From Chloranthus sessilifolius (lineage: Eukaryota; Streptophyta; Magnoliopsida; Chloranthales; Chloranthaceae): a stretch of DNA of 64,000 nt. The position numbers were made by a program, and so were the translations under genes. The stretch covers positions 144,231,725 to 144,295,724 of the forward strand of contig CM037588.1 in assembly GCA_021018995.1 (NCBI GenBank), given 5' to 3'. The notes beneath the pieces were generated by a model that was given only the letters and a program-made list of their open reading frames with translations, was not told the DNA's origin and searched no databases. Positions 32,530-43,860 of the stretch are shown piece by piece; within the stretch, counting starts at the first letter, position 1; each line of letters starts with the position of its first letter.

Positions 32530-34640
32530 TTAAGGCCTTGTTTGATGACATAGAAATATAATTTCATAGTGAAATGAAATTTAGTTTCCAATTGTTTTTG
32601 TTTGATAACTATTTAAGAAGATGGAAATGAAATTAAGTTGGCCCCGCATGGAAATTGAATTTCCATATACCAAATCATTTTAGGTGGAAACCATTTCAAC
32701 CTATTAAGTAGCTAAAATTGAGTTTCCTACTAACAAAATAATATTTTTTTGTCATTACAACTCTAAAGTTACTTGTAAAAAACCTAAAAGCAAAAAAAAA
32801 TTATTTTTTGATTATTAAAAAGTAACTTCAATTTTTATGGCCATCATACTAGCACGATCACTATGACGACCACATTATCTACATCATACTCTTTTCAGCT
32901 AATATTTTACTTTGGTCAAAGTTTGAATTTTAATCAAACTTTAATTAGATTTATAAGCTATATAAGGTTTGACTTTTGATCAAACTTTGACTACTAAAAA
33001 TGATAATAAGTTGTAGGTTAGTAATATATTATCAAATTTTTAGGGGTCAAAGGTTAACTTTAAGGTCAAACTTTGATTTTTAATTAAAATTTTATTTTTT
33101 ATTAAACTTTGACTCTAATAATTTAATGGCGAAAAAAGGATATTGCCGTGTTGATATATAATTTGATATTAGATTCTCAATTTTATTGGTCAATACTTTG
33201 ACTTTTAATCAAACTTTGACTTTTATATAAAATTTATTTTTAGTCAAACTCGAAACCTGCTTATAGATAGAGTTTACTACTACATAAATTTATACCGTAT
33301 CAGTACAATTTTTTCTTGGTCAAAGTTTGGCTTTTGGTCAAAGTTCGATTTTCTATAAAATTTTATAAATTTTTATTAATAAAATATTATAATTAAAAAT
33401 ATCTACCATTATTTTAATTTATAACTTGAAAATATATTGCCTCATTTTTATTAGTTAAAGTTTGACTTTTATTTAAATTTTGACTTTATTCAAAATTTTA
33501 GAAGTGTATCTTGACAGCAGATAGTGATTATTACTGTTATTATTTGTATTTTGGTAATGTAAATTTTTATCAGTCAAATTTTGATATTTAGTCAAACTTT
33601 GACTTTTAAACACAATTTAATTTTTTTAAACTTCTGTATCTCCAATGAGATTATTATTTTTTATTATTCTTTTGTAGTACATTACCAAATTTTATTTTAC
33701 TTTTTTTTACATTTGATCAAATTTTAACTTTTTTAAAAGTTGATATTTAGTTAAACTTTTTACTAGTGTAAGCTAGTGATGGATACGAATACGTTATCTT
33801 AATTTGTAGGTCGGCGGTAGATTGCCAACTTTTTATTTTGTCAAAGTTTAAAAAATTGATCAAAGTTTGACATTTTTTAAAAATTGATTTTTCTTTCAAG
33901 TTTAAAAATTGAATTTTGTTTTAACATATAACCTTATAATACATACTAGCATTTACCATATAAGTTTGTGCTTTACTCTTAAAATTTTTTATTAATCAAA
34001 GTTTTACATTTGGTCAAAGTGACTTTTATTAAAAGTGGATAATTGGTCAAATTTTGACTAGTGTAACTTAACGATATATATGAATACTGTTATATTAATT
34101 TGCAGTTGAACTTTTCTAACTGAGTTGATGCATTGCAAAATTTTCTCTTGGTCAAAGTTTGACTTTTATAAAAATTTAATTTAATTTCAACATATAAACT
34201 TATATTAGATATTAGCATTTACAACTTTATTATTTAACTTTACATTTTTTTTTTAATCAAAATTTTAAGTTTGATCAAAGTTTGACTTTTTATTTGAGTT
34301 TGACTTTTCAAACTCTGACTTATATAACTTAGTAATAAATAATGATTAGTATGGTATTAATTTGTAACATAATAGAATATCATTAAAAAAAATATTGGTT
34401 AATATTTGACTTTAATTATGATTTTAATAATAAATAATCAAAACTTAAAAACTTATTTTCAAATTCATTTTCAAATATACTAATCAAATAAAAAAAATCA
34501 ATTTCCAATGAAATTCAATTCTCAAACACACTATTCAAACTTTCCTCTAGAAATGGATTTCTAGAGAAAATCAATTAAGAAATTGATTTTATTTCCTCTT
34601 TGGAGTTTCATTGCTATCAAATTAGCAGGGCCTAACTAAT
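32530..34640. mobile_element. AT-rich DNA element packed with inverted W-boxes, copy 1
   Basis: The ends are inverted (TTAAGGCCTTGTTTGATGAC and TGCTATCAAATTAGCAGGGC), with subterminal GAAATGAAATTTAGTTTCC against its inverse. No coding capacity. From about 32920 to 34410 the motif GGTCAAAGTTTGACTTTT and variants recur. TTGAC(C/T), the WRKY W-box, occurs roughly two dozen times by eye, often as inverted pairs. The element is homologous along its length to 54187-56415. The right boundary here is blurred by a tandem duplication. Confidence 0.75.
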
Positions 34641-34924
34641 ATTGTATCCCTTGGAAATCTGAAGTCTGACAGAATTCCATGTGTGAATGGAGATTCATAA
34701 GCTTCTCAATCTTATGAGGCCGGTGACAACATAATAAATTTCTAGAGGAAATCAAGTAAGAAATTAATTTCATTTCCTCTTTGGAGTTTCACTGCTATCA
34801 AATTAGCAGAGGGCCTAACTGATATTGTATCCCTTGGAAATCTGAAGTCTTAGACAGAATTCCATGTTTGAAAGGAGATTCATAAGCTCTCAATCCTATG
34901 AGGCCGGTGACAACACAATAAATT
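34558..34924. repeat. Tandem duplication of ~181 bp across the element's right end
   Basis: 34558-34738 and 34739-34924 are near-identical. Each contains the element end (GCTATCAAATTAGCAG), then TATTGTATCCCTTGGAAATC and GAGGCCGGTGACAAC. The duplication therefore spans the transposon-flank junction and arose after insertion. Confidence 0.85.
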
Positions 34925-35491
34925 AATAGAGCAAGATGTTTATTAGCTCAAAAACAAAGTATCTTATTTCGACATAAAATAGGCTTTAGTTTGGCTTCTA
35001 GTTTCTACCCCTTCACAAAGATACTAAACTAAGAAATCCAAGCTTATTTTTCAAACAAGAGGCTCAAGTAACATTTTACAACTCTGATGTTGGACTAAAC
35101 CTATAAGGGTTCAAATATGTACTCTCAAGAACTACTACTACAACTAGTGGACGTACTGAAACTATAGCCTTTTTTTTTTCTATAGTTTTTAAGCACTAGG
35201 AAACAAGTTGATGTACACTTATTGTACAAAAGCCACTACCTTCAACAATCCATAGACATGATTGTTGGAGCACAGAGCCTTCAAATCCAATGCGAGTAGA
35301 ATATTTGATCTATTTGTCAACCATTTCATTTGCCTTTTGGTGCAATCATATTTTATAGTAGTTGTTGAACAATTTTAACTATAAATCATCTTGCTTCATG
35401 GAAAATTTACTCACTTTAGCGATCCGTGAACAAGAGGAAACTCCCGACAATTTTCATGCGTAGAGCTCGTTGATTCTGGGATTTTGCTTTG
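34925..35491. other. 3' flank of the receptor kinase gene, no gene
   Basis: AT-rich; probably holds the 3' untranslated region of the minus-strand kinase. No clear AATAAA on the minus strand close to the stop; only a weak ATAAAATATG near 35350. Confidence 0.4.
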
Positions 35492-37891
35492 CTAGTATGT
35501 GGAGCCGTTGACTTGTTTCCAATCGGATGAATCTGCTGCTAAGTAATTTGTGTTCTCTTGAATTCCAACAAGAACTTGGAGAAATCGTGGAACGGGAGGA
35601 ATCTCAACCTCTAAAATACCCTCTAGATATTGAACAATGAGTCCCATCGATGGCCTATGCATCTCATTATCTTGAATGCACCAACAAGCAATTCTACAAG
35701 CTATATTTAGTTCTTCCATGTTAGCGTCACCCTTCAATCTGCAATCTAGTAAGCTTGAAACATTGCCTTCATTTATTTTTCTCGCCGCTGAAATTGGGAA
35801 GAAACTAACCATCATATCTTCAGATTCCTCGGAGGTGTTTCTTTTGCCTGATATAATTTCGCAAAGCATCATTCCATAGCTGTAAACGTCTGCTTTTGTT
35901 GTGATGGGTATGCCTGCAAGCCATTCCGGTGCGAGATAGCCTCGGGTTCCTCTCATAGTTGTCAAAACCCGGCTAAACTCCCTGTCGAGGAGCTTTGCCA
36001 AACCAAAATCTGCAACCTTGGGGCAAAATGTGTCATCCAACAGTACATTTTCTGGTTTGATGTCACAATGAATGACGGATTCTCTGGTTTCATCATGTAG
36101 ATAAGCCAATCCCCTAGCAATCCCTAGAGCAATTTGGTACCTTGTTTTCCAGTCTAACACCATAGAATTCTTTCCAAATAAATGAGAATCTAAAGAACCT
36201 TTTGGCATGTAATCGTACACCAACAATCTTTTAGCACCTTCAGCACAGAACCCACGGAGGCGAACTAGATTAAGGTGTTGAATCATCCCAATCGTGCTAA
36301 CTTCAGCTCGGAATTGCTTCTCTCCTTGTATGTGACTTCCAAGTTTCTTCACTGCTATGTCAGTTAAATCCGGCAATGCCCCTTTAAAAACATAACCGAA
36401 GCCTCCACCCCCCAACTTTTCAGAGAAGTTTTTGGTCGCCGCTTGTAATTGTCGATAACTAAACGGAACCAAAGAACCCGGAAGCGCCTTCAATCTTTTA
36501 ACTTTTGATCTCCTTCTGTAACTCCAAATCAGCAGCAGACAAAAGCCCAATACAGCTACCACACCTGAACCTGCCACTACGATGACCACAACAACCTTTC
36601 GCTTGTTACCTCGAGATTTTGGCAGCCCGGAAGCTGCAAGACGGAGATGAAGATCTCCACCAGATTGCTGTTTTAGATTCACCAGATCACCATTCCAAAT
36701 TTCACATCCATTATCATAAGCATAAGCAGTACACGAACAGTTGTTCAAGCAGGCTAATTCACATTCTTTATCATCCCCCACTGCCAAAGATTGTGGATTT
36801 TCCGGATAACCCATATTGGGCGTCCTCAAAAACCTGTCGATTTCTCTATTAACAGAGCTGTTCTTCTCACATTGTAACTGGGTTTTCCTTGCACAACCAC
36901 CGGACCAATCGCTCAAACTCCAATCTTTAGAAAACCGTGGCGCAAAACCATGTAAACATTCACAGACGAGCGAGCTGTCCTGATAGCAGGAGCCAAAAGC
37001 CCCACACAGAGAGTAATTCTCGCAACGAGTCCGCGGGAGAGCCAATACCATTACCCAGTCTTGGATATTTTCTATCCAGTGAAATGATTTCAGTTGACCT
37101 GTGAAATCTATCATGAATCTTACAATAGGTGGATTAGTACCTTTGATAAAGTATGTGAAATACTTTTCCTTTTCGTTTGAAACATATTCGTAACCAAAGA
37201 AACTTCCCACCAGTTCAGGAACTGATGTGAAAATCTGCCCATTCCATACCCCGCTACCCCAGTATATCCGAGATCGATTCCAATATAAAAAAAATTCATT
37301 AGTTCCATTTGGATCTATCTCATATGAGAAAATTCCAGGAGAAGGGTCCTCTGAGTTTCTCCATGAAATAAGTTTATGGAATTCCCCTGTCATTTTGTTC
37401 AATCCAAGCCTCCCTCCAGGCAACCATGTATCAGTCAGGTGATCAAAGCTCTGCCAAATTAAGACAGAGCTACTGGACCCATCTGTCAAAACAAGATTTC
37501 CCGAGTCAAGAAGCAATGCAACTGTTGAATTTGAGCTGGGAAAGTTTGAATTTGTTGACCAAATTGGGTTTTTGGATTGGTTTAAGAGGACTAGATTACC
37601 ATTGGATACTATTAGTTCCGCTGTAGTAGTGTCAGGCAGAGGGCTATCTCTGTTTGCTACCCAAACTACTGTTTGTTTCGATATTTTTTTGAACCAGATG
37701 CCTATGTAATAGTTGCGAGAGCTACCTGGCGTGAAGAAGCCCAACTCAAAGGTGCCATTTTGGGAGGTTATTGTCTGATTTCCCGTAAGAACTTGGCCTT
37801 GAGAGATGGTATCAGCTACCATCGAAGGATCAGAAAAAGAAACGAAGAAGAAGAAGAAGAAGTTATAGTGGAGGCGAGCCTTAATGGCCAT
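35492..37891 (-). CDS. G-type lectin S-receptor-like serine/threonine kinase (SD2-type)
   Basis: Intact single-exon gene of 799 codons. It is a plasma-membrane receptor kinase with an extracellular sugar-binding-type module. The ATG at 37891 gives MAIKARLHYN and a hydrophobic Phe run suited to a signal peptide. Domains in order (approximate residues): bulb-type lectin 30-150 (VVWVANRDSPLP, LIWQSFDHLTDTWLPG), S-locus glycoprotein 160-270, a Cys-rich EGF-like piece 290-325, PAN/apple 380-420 (CELACLNNCSCTAYAYDNGC), transmembrane 433-456, kinase 493-765. The kinase keeps GGGGFG, the AVKK lysine, HCDIKPEN, DFG and GTRGYLAPEW. Cys replaces Arg before the catalytic Asp, making it a non-RD kinase as usual in this subfamily, many members of which act in defence. 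The 5' side is crowded by hAT elements from about 37994, leaving about 100 bp of possible original promoter. Ligand unknown. Confidence 0.95.
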   Translation of the reverse strand: MAIKARLHYNFFFFFFVSFSDPSMVADTISQGQVLTGNQTITSQNGTFELGFFTPGSSRNYYIGIWFKKISKQTVVWVANRDSPLPDTTTAELIVSNGNLVLLNQSKNPIWSTNSNFPSSNSTVALLLDSGNLVLTDGSSSSVLIWQSFDHLTDTWLPGGRLGLNKMTGEFHKLISWRNSEDPSPGIFSYEIDPNGTNEFFLYWNRSRIYWGSGVWNGQIFTSVPELVGSFFGYEYVSNEKEKYFTYFIKGTNPPIVRFMIDFTGQLKSFHWIENIQDWVMVLALPRTRCENYSLCGAFGSCYQDSSLVCECLHGFAPRFSKDWSLSDWSGGCARKTQLQCEKNSSVNREIDRFLRTPNMGYPENPQSLAVGDDKECELACLNNCSCTAYAYDNGCEIWNGDLVNLKQQSGGDLHLRLAASGLPKSRGNKRKVVVVIVVAGSGVVAVLGFCLLLIWSYRRRSKVKRLKALPGSLVPFSYRQLQAATKNFSEKLGGGGFGYVFKGALPDLTDIAVKKLGSHIQGEKQFRAEVSTIGMIQHLNLVRLRGFCAEGAKRLLVYDYMPKGSLDSHLFGKNSMVLDWKTRYQIALGIARGLAYLHDETRESVIHCDIKPENVLLDDTFCPKVADFGLAKLLDREFSRVLTTMRGTRGYLAPEWLAGIPITTKADVYSYGMMLCEIISGKRNTSEESEDMMVSFFPISAARKINEGNVSSLLDCRLKGDANMEELNIACRIACWCIQDNEMHRPSMGLIVQYLEGILEVEIPPVPRFLQVLVGIQENTNYLAADSSDWKQVNGSTY

Positions 37892-38070
37892 CTGTGGAGA
37901 AACTTGAGCTAACAAGTAGTATTGATTAGAAATAATAATATGGCTCAACAATGCTGTTTGATTTATCAGAATGCTTAACAACCCAAATCATCTGCCATAA
38001 TCAGGGCTGTCAGCGGGTCCTGCTTGGTCAAATGTTTTACTGCTCAATGAGAAAATGCCATATGCCCAAC

Positions 38071-38886
38071 TAGGGCTCTCAATGGACCGGATTAGGGCCG
38101 TGTTGGGGTTCAATCCGGCCCTAACCTATCCGGGCCGGATTCCCACTTTTTTCAGCCCGGCCCTAACCCATGCTACGATGTACTCAGCACAAGCCCGGCT
38201 TGGAACTCAGCACAAGCCCGGCCCCTACCGAACTGGGCCAGACTTGGTTGTTTTTTCAGGCTTTTTTCTGACTATTTTTTTTTTAATAAAATTTAGTTAG
38301 GCTATTTTTTGGGGCTGTTTTTTCAAATAAACTTGGGTTCGGTTGATTTTTTTTCCGATAATTATATTATCATTATAGAGGCTCAGGTACATGATTTTAT
38401 TTAAATATTTTATTTTAATTTGTTACATAATGTTATAACGGACAACGGTTGCTTGAAAATCTATTAACAAGCTATCCAAGTTGTATTGCTAAAAAGTTAT
38501 GTAACGGTTGTTTAAAAATAAATTACATCTTCCAATTTGTCCAACCAAAAAATATGTGCACAAGGTTATTACGCTTTTGACTTAAATGCCCCAAGTTTAA
38601 ATCGTTCAACGGTTTAATCTCATGGCATTTAAGTAAATTATATATAACTATATAAAAAAAGTTATAATTTTAAAAAGATAAGTAGAATATATATATATAA
38701 AATATTCGGGCCAGGTGCGAGTCGGATGTTTCAACATTCAACCCAAGCCCGGCCCCAATTTATCCGGGTTGCAATATGCTTAGCCCGAACCGGATACCGG
38801 GTAGGGTTTGCTTAATAAAAAATACCGCTTTTTTCGGGCCGGGTGTGGGCCAAAATTCGGGATCGCCTGGCCCATTGAGAGCCCTA
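38071..38886. mobile_element. Nested hAT-like non-autonomous element (816 bp)
   Basis: Inverted ends TAGGGCTCTCAATGG and CCATTGAGAGCCCTA match perfectly over 15 bp. Flanks TGCCCAAC and TAACCAAC agree at 6 of 8 positions, consistent with an aged 8-bp hAT target duplication. The inside is AT-rich with GGGCCGG-type subterminal motifs and no coding frame of note. Confidence 0.75.
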
Positions 38887-39058
38887 TAACCAACTTGATC
38901 CGACCTGACCTAACACCTGACCCATTAAAACACCTACTTTTCCTGTTTTTCACTTATAAAAACCGATTTGTGTCGACCCGACCCAGATTTTGCCCGACCA
39001 GAATGGTGGGTCCGATGTCTCATACCCGACCTGACACGACAGGCCAAGTTTATGGGTA

Positions 39059-39654
39059 GAGCCGGCCCTGAGATTTTGGAGACCCAAGGAGAGTTCCTAA
39101 AATGGGGCCTTCCTTCATATTAATCCAAAAAAAAATTGGTCATAATTTTTTTTTAAACAAAATAAAATAATACTCATTTCTCTTATAGTGACAAATTTCT
39201 CCGATATTTTCTAAAATTTCACGAAAATTTACCGAAACAAAAGTTGGTCATTTAATAAGAAAATTTTGTATATCTATAAAGGATTCAATCAAACAAATCC
39301 GAACAAATCAAAATGAGGCCAGGGAATCCACTGAGTTAATACATAAGACTGGCCTGGCTAAGTAAGGAAAATGACCCGACCTATGACCAACACTAACTCG
39401 ATGCTACCCATTGAAAAAAAAAAAAAAAAAAAAAGCAAGTATGGGGCCTGAGAAGGGTTGTACTCATAACCTATTGATAAAAAGTAAACTAACACGAGTA
39501 GCTTAGCCAACTAATCTATTGACTTGATTTATTATTTTAATAGATTGGAAATTATATTAACCAAAAGTCCACTAAAGGCTTATAAGAATAGGGGGCCCAA
39601 AAATTTGGGGTCCCAAGGCACCTACCTAATGGGCCTTGCCTCAAGCCGGTCCTG
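39059..39654. mobile_element. Nested hAT-like element (596 bp)
   Basis: The left end AGAGCCGGCCCTGAG and right end AAGCCGGTCCTG are inverted with mismatches. Flanks TTATGGGT and TTAATGTT agree at 6 of 8. Contains a poly-A stretch at 39414-39433. Confidence 0.55.
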
Positions 39655-39919
39655 TTAATGTTCCAACCCAGTAATATTTCGGGTCGAGAATTGGCCCGAT
39701 CCCTTGGCAACCCTAACCTCCTACAACCAATTGTTGATAATAGTTCATTTTTGTGAGGCATGCCATTAGATTTGACTCCATGATCGCTAGATATGGTGCA
39801 AAAAATTAGATCCCATAATTTACAGTAGTGCGTATCTACTTCAGTGCTACTAAAAGAATTGCAACTTTATTAAATGGTACCGCTACTTTTAACCCAAGAT
39901 TTGTCCTTTCCATACATGC

Positions 39920-40235
39920 TTAAACGGTGGACTGCTTTAAATCGTAAGAGCGACATCATTTTTCACCCTAATCATCCATGTAGTGCTCTTAAGATAATGG
40001 ACCTATCATGACACTGTCAGATTTTGATTCCACATTGTATACATCTTAAAAAGTGATCCAAGAATCATCTTTGATGTATGCCCATGATTATATTTACTTT
40101 TTGAGAATTGTGCCATGTGAAATGAAAATCTTTATGCCTTATGGTAGTCCCATGATCTCAAGATCCGTTGCGTGGAAAAAATGGGGCAAAATCATTCTAT
40201 ATCCGATTCAAAGCACTTATAAAACATGGATTGAG
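39920..40235. mobile_element. Foldback MITE copy
   Basis: Inverted arms centred near 40070 contain GATTTTGATTCCACATTGTA against CCATGTGAAATGAAAATC and CATGATCTCAAGATCC. Same family as 30470-30850, more diverged. Confidence 0.7.
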
Positions 40236-40284
40236 AAGGAAGAATCTTGGGTTATAAGTGTACCTTTAAATTTACCCACCAAAA

Positions 40285-40665
40285 CTAGGCGTTTTACCCA
40301 CGTTGAAATCCAGTGATTTCTTTCAATTAGACGATGGAGATCATTTTTTATTCTAATCTTTCACAAGATATATCTTGAGATCGTGGACGTACCATCAAAC
40401 AATCAATTTTTTATTTCACATGACACAAGTTCCAAAAAAGTGATCTTAATATCACATGGAGCTCATCACGCTCAAACCTATTCTAAAGTTACTTTTTTAG
40501 GATGTGTGCCATGAAACATAAAAAAATTGACCGTATGATAATATGCTTGTGATCTTAAGATCCATCATATGAAAGATTGGGACAAAATACAATAATCAGA
40601 TTCAAAGCAATCAATTAATTTTAATGTGGGTCAACTTAAAAGATGCAGTGAGTGAAGTTAAAGGT
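40285..40665. mobile_element. Foldback MITE copy
   Basis: Inverted arms centred near 40475: GACGATGGAGATCATTTTT, TATATCTTGAGATCGTGG and TTATTTCACATGACACAAG, with their inverses. Directly after it, a ~40-bp phrase (AAGGTACTCTCGTAAGCAC) is repeated at about 40661 and 40740. Confidence 0.75.
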
Positions 40666-41099
40666 ACTCTCGTAAGCACAAGGACCATTTTTCAAATTAA
40701 AGAAGGACTAAGGGCAATTTTGGGTTAGCCAGTCATTTATAAGGTACTCTCGTTGTAAGCACCAGGACCATTTGTCAAAGGCGATTCACATATCTATAAT
40801 GGATATTATTTTATGGGAGCTAAAACTTGCTGATCAAATTTGTACCTTGGCTCATTGCTAAAACAAGAGACTGTTATTTTCGGGATCCGTGACAGTGGGA
40901 CACAATCTAAGCTGTCTAATTCGAAGACTGTGATGTAAAGATCTTTGTATCAAAAACTTAACACGAAATATGATATCTATCCTCTGATTTGTCAGAGTCA
41001 ATTATTTAAAAAGATGATGGAGATCCTATTTTATGCCAATTGTTAGCCTCACCGATATTTTCATCATGATATTCAAAGGGAGCCATTACTTACACACTT

Positions 41100-41460
41100 T
41101 TTAAGTGTTTGCACAGAGGTTAAAGAAAGACTTTGTATTTTTGGGACATGTGACATGCGAAAATGCAATCTAGGCTGCCTGATTTAAAGTTCATGATCTA
41201 TAGATCCTTAGTGGATATGATTGGAGAAAAATACAATATTTATCATATAATCTATTGTTGTCAATCGTTGAATCAAATAATAGCCTTTGACTATATTTAA
41301 TGACACGATGAAGATTATATTTCGTGCCAATCTTAACTGCTAAGGATTTATCGATCATAAACTTTAAATCAGACAGCCCAAATTATGTTTTCATATGTCA
41401 CAAGTCCCTAAAATACAAAGTCTTTTTTCACTTCAGTGCAATCACTGAAAAAGCGAGTAC
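41100..41460. mobile_element. Foldback element of a second type
   Basis: Arms such as GAAAGACTTTGTATTTTTGG / CCTAAAATACAAAGTCTTTT and AGGCTGCCTGATTTAAAGTT / AACTTTAAATCAGACAGCCC are inverted around about 41270. No coding capacity. A diverged single arm lies at 40865-40960. Confidence 0.7.
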
Positions 41461-41559
41461 AAGTAATGGCTCTCTATTCAAATCAGACGGTTCGGAGGGT
41501 GCTCCTCATAGCGAAGATCCCAAAACTAAGTCTTTCTTTCTAAGCATGTGACAAATCCA

Positions 41560-41720
41560 GCGTGCAAGTTCAAGCTTGCTTATTTTATTTCTAAAAAGAT
41601 ATGAGTTGAAGCCGTCTCCAGATCCACATCTAGTGTCCAAGTTTTAGCTCGCTTATTTTATTTCTAAAATGATCTTTGTTCAAGCCGTCTCCAGGTTTGA
41701 CATTCAAAGGTCTCTATTTT
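41560..41720. repeat. Direct repeat, two units of about 73 bp
   Basis: CTTATTTTATTTCTAAAA followed by AAGCCGTCTCCAG occurs twice in succession. Confidence 0.7.
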
Positions 41721-41864
41721 TTAAGGCTGTCCACATCTAAAGGTCGACATCAAAGCACCGTATGCCGGTCGATCGTCAGTTCCCTCAATGTAGAATGAGC
41801 TCAAAAAGAAAAGGGTTGGCCCTATTCCCGTCTGCCTTATTACCGAGGCGACTACATTGAGAAT

Positions 41865-42115
41865 AGGTTGATTATGTTGAATCAAACGATGGAGATGAAA
41901 TTTCATCAATAAGCACTCATGAAAGAGTAAGTTTTGATTCCATGTGTCACAAAATTCAAAAAGTGATTCAAATTTCAAGTTTTAGCATGACGTGTACCAC
42001 ATTTTTTTGAGTCATTATTTTGAGATATTTGCCAAATGGAATAAAAAAATTCTATCATGTGATATGTTCTCAAGATTGATCCTGTGAAAGATTGGAATTA
42101 AAACTATTATCTCCA
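41865..42115. mobile_element. Foldback MITE copy, short
   Basis: GAATCAAACGATGGAGATGA and TTTTGATTCCATGTGTCACA with inverted counterparts; centre near 41990. It abuts the LTR-type end at 42123. Confidence 0.65.
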
Positions 42116-42122
42116 TTATTTA

Positions 42123-43783
42123 TGTCACGACTCAAAATTTTATCATATTTCGAGGGCCTAAAATTATGTGCTTATGACCCGCATGCATCCTAAGTACGTT
42201 AAACAAACATACAAATAATTAGAGTTATGACGCTATATGGTTTCACAAAATTCATGAATTTAATAATAAAAGAATAAAATATTATGACAATAATAAATTA
42301 ATAATAAATATGATAAAATTCATAAAATAACTACTGATCAAAAGAAGTAAGAGTCGGAAATAAATCTAATGTACAATACTATAAATACCCAATAAATGTG
42401 TGGTACGACAAAATAATAACTAAAGATCATAATCTCAGTACCGAAACTACACTATTAATAATCGGTACTAAGACCATAGTCGACAGCAAAGTCATCCTGA
42501 TAGTCTGTAGTGTCACCTCCCAAGGCTCCTTATACTCTCCATTCACGTGGTCAATGAAGTCAGCGTCCATAGGATCTGGATAATCGGCTTCCACCTCGTC
42601 AATAAAATCACCTGAAAAATAATAAATATCACGAGAGCTGAGTTGTTAAACAATGTGCAATTCAGTGGATGCATCACAAATCCACCCTACACTTCTCAGG
42701 TGCATTGTGAGTACATCTCGTGAGTGATAGTAATCGTATGACAGTATATAAGAATGAAAGAAGAAAATAATAAATTTCATATATCGTAGAATTCATATCA
42801 TATCATAAATATAAGACCATAATCTAAACATATTTCAGTCCTAACGTACCTCACCATACCTCATAAAACATAACATATCTTATTACAATGACACATGCAT
42901 CTGTACATCACATGGGTGCACTTTCTTACTTTATTCTCTAATACGATCAGTGTCATAGTCGCTGCTTGAGCCTACCATGTGAGGGTCAACATACTAACTT
43001 TTCAGCATAATATAGCGCCCTCAATAACATAACATACTCATACACCCTATCCAATTTCAGGAGCGGTTGACAAACGTAACTCATAATATTACTCATATTA
43101 TCTTCTAAGAGACCCATCTTGACTGTAGATGTTGTAATCATTACGGTAATTACGCAAAAAAGGACACGTATAGACTTAATTTTTTAATCTTATGTTGACC
43201 TGTACAATGATGTTTTATATACATATATCTTATCTTATCTTACATATTCTTTCTTATTATAATCCTACAACTTGAATTTAGAGTCATGATGCGATAAATT
43301 TCACTAATACTTTTCAAGGGATATATTTTGTAATAACCTGAATGTACTTTATATGACAATTCATACTACCACAGAAATATTGCATCCGTATATAGATGCC
43401 TATATTTCGAGTTCTATGTGACCATGAAAGAAACCCCACTATGACTAATGCCTAAAGGTCGAGTATCGTATCTTATTCCTTAACTTTATCTATCATATTA
43501 AAACTCAGGGGGTGATAGTGTCACTGTATATGTCACCGCATACGAGGTTACACTGAATTCATACTCACTTTACTTGTCACGATGTCTCATACCATTATTA
43601 GTTGTAAGGCATGTGAATACGGTGTGATCTCCGCTTCGATACCATCTCAGCGAATCACCACGCCCAAACGTATGCATGATCTCATACACTTGCGTAAATG
43701 TCTTGGCCTATCTATACCTCGTACAACAAACTAGTAATAGAAACATTTTCATATTTTGCTTGATAAATAGATTGAATTCAAAA

Positions 43784-43788
<5 letters not shown>
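42123..43788. repeat. LTR-type fragment, reverse relative to 18743-25836
   Basis: Starts TGTCACGACTCAAAATTTTA and aligns in reverse complement with 25836 back to 25118 and then 19412 back to 18743. This shows the sequence without the Athila-like insertion. No coding motif. Runs into a TA microsatellite. Confidence 0.65.

Positions 43789-43856
<68 letters not shown>
43789..43856. repeat. (TA)n microsatellite, left of a foldback element
   Basis: About 68 bp of TA dinucleotides. The matching tract on the other side of the foldback element is 44751-44793. Confidence 0.95.

Positions 43857-43860
<4 letters not shown>

Larger units (their letters stand above)
37994..39714. mobile_element. hAT-like element carrying two nested insertions
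   Basis: The left end CAGGGCTGTCAGCGGG and right end CGATCCCTTGGCAACCCTA are inverted with mismatches. The remaining sequence has the repeated 'CCGACCTGAC' text common in plant non-autonomous hAT elements. Two further elements (38071-38886 and 39059-39654) sit inside it. Lies about 100 bp upstream of the kinase ATG. No transposase seen. Confidence 0.55.

Noticed and set aside
43676-43858. Frame of alternating Tyr and Ile
   Set aside because: It is the translation of a TA microsatellite.
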